Shown here: positions 63,337 to 64,000 of the stretch, in pieces
Layout of the letters: every line of letters begins with the position of its first letter
How positions within the stretch are numbered: position 1 is the first letter of the stretch
From: Ascoidea asiatica
Taxonomy: Eukaryota > Ascomycota > Saccharomycetes > Ascoideales > Ascoideaceae
DNA: 64,000 nt
Reading direction: 5' to 3'
NCBI GenBank assembly: GCA_001600695.1
Contig: BCKQ01000004.1
Span: 1,350,020-1,414,019 of the forward strand
Translations under genes and position numbers: made by a program
Notes under the pieces: generated by a model
The model's database searches: none
Told to the model about the DNA's origin: nothing
What the model saw: only the letters and a program-made list of their open reading frames with translations

Positions 63337-64000
63337 ATGGTAAAAATTTCAATTTTTAGAAAAGCTTGGAATTTATTTTATAAACAACCTGAAAAACCAA
63401 GTTCAGCTTCAATATTACCTTCTGTATTAGTTGGTGCTTTTGCTTCTTTTGGTGGTATTCTTTGGGGTTATGATATTGGTTCAATTTCTGGAATTTTAGG
63501 AATGGATTATGTTTTAAAAACATTTCCAGAAGATAATCCTGGAATTTTTACTTCTGCAGAAACTGGAATTATTGTTTCTATTTTATCTTTAGGTACTTTT
63601 ATAGGTTCATTAACATGTCCATTTATTGCTGATACTTTTGGTAGAAAATATGTAATATTAAGTTCATTAATTATTTTCACACTTGGAATTATTTTACAAA
63701 CTGCTTCAACAACAATTAATTTATTATTACCAGGAAGATTTATTGCAGGTTTTGGTGTTGGTTTTATTTCTGCTACAATTCCATTATATCAATCAGAAAC
63801 TGTACCTAAAAATATTCGTGGTGCAATAGTTTCTATATATCAAGTTTCAATTAGTTTAGGTATTTTTTTAGCTGCATGTATTGAACAAGGTACTCATAAT
63901 CGTAATGATTCTGGTTCATATAGAATTCCAATTGCAATTCAATTCTTATGGGCTTTAATCTTAGGTATTGGAATGATTCTATTACCTGATACTCCAAGAT
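63337..64000 (+). CDS. MFS hexose/sugar transporter, 3' end cut by window
   Basis: The first 221 codons of a sugar-porter protein, open to the window edge. The N-terminus MVKISIFRKAWNLFYKQPEKPS precedes the first membrane segment with the sugar-porter signature GGILWGYDIGSISGIL; ADTFGRKYVILSS after the second segment, PGRFIAGFGVGFISATIPLYQSETVPKNIRGAIVSIYQ, and LLPDTPR at the edge follow. Six membrane segments are covered. This matches fungal glucose/hexose transporters of the Hgt/Hxt superfamily; substrate and affinity cannot be judged from half a protein. Confidence 0.9.
   Translation, partial: MVKISIFRKAWNLFYKQPEKPSSASILPSVLVGAFASFGGILWGYDIGSISGILGMDYVLKTFPEDNPGIFTSAETGIIVSILSLGTFIGSLTCPFIADTFGRKYVILSSLIIFTLGIILQTASTTINLLLPGRFIAGFGVGFISATIPLYQSETVPKNIRGAIVSIYQVSISLGIFLAACIEQGTHNRNDSGSYRIPIAIQFLWALILGIGMILLPDTPR

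Overview
This window is nuclear DNA from an AT-rich budding yeast (Saccharomycotina). Evidence: intron-bearing nuclear tRNA genes, one short spliceosomal intron with a GTAAGT donor and CTAAC branch site, mostly single-exon genes, and proteins recognisable as yeast CRZ1, SPT20, HOP2, NPC2, SEC63, PET127, VPS68, MCK1, SLX5, YCK1/2 and UGA4. Coding DNA is very AT-rich and many regulators carry long Asn runs encoded by AAT/AAC. I cannot name the species. No rRNA, transposon, CRISPR array, telomere or centromere was recognised.

Layout. 1-4 kb: a tRNA-rich stretch (Ile, Pro, Val, second Ile, a 3'-half tRNA remnant) around a small gene of the mainly bacterial DIP1984 family and a short TRK potassium transporter. 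4.7-19 kb: regulators: an NDT80/PhoG-type factor, the calcineurin target CRZ1, meiotic HOP2, and SAGA subunit SPT20. 19-30 kb: an unrecognised 503-aa protein, NPC2, SEC63 and PET127. 30-46 kb: an Asn-rich protein, spliced VPS68, a GSK-3-type kinase (MCK1), an SLX5-like SUMO-targeted ubiquitin ligase subunit, a YCK1/2 casein kinase I and an F-box/LRR protein. 46-59 kb: two Zn2Cys6 factors, a LAC12-type sugar permease, a four-tRNA cluster (Ser, Gly, Trp-like, Val) and a UGA4-type GABA permease. 60-64 kb: five tRNAs (Thr, Leu, Phe, Glu, Lys), a gene-poor stretch with possible remnants, and the 5' part of a sugar transporter cut by the window edge.

The most notable unexplained signal is in non-coding DNA. 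A two-fold symmetric element, CCA-N6-TGG, occurs at least 13 times in promoter-containing intergenic regions, and I found none in the six convergent (3'-3') intergenic regions. It forms a four-unit array of 26-28 bp period between SEC63 and PET127, a three-site cluster upstream of the NDT80-like gene, and an extended form continuing into GGTCTCA. Most sites lie in GC-richer islands that stand out from the AT-rich background. This looks like the binding site of an unidentified dimeric promoter factor. Second is the DIP1984-family gene, a candidate bacterial acquisition. Third is a tRNA-Trp gene with a 5-nt T loop and no G18G19 in its D loop.
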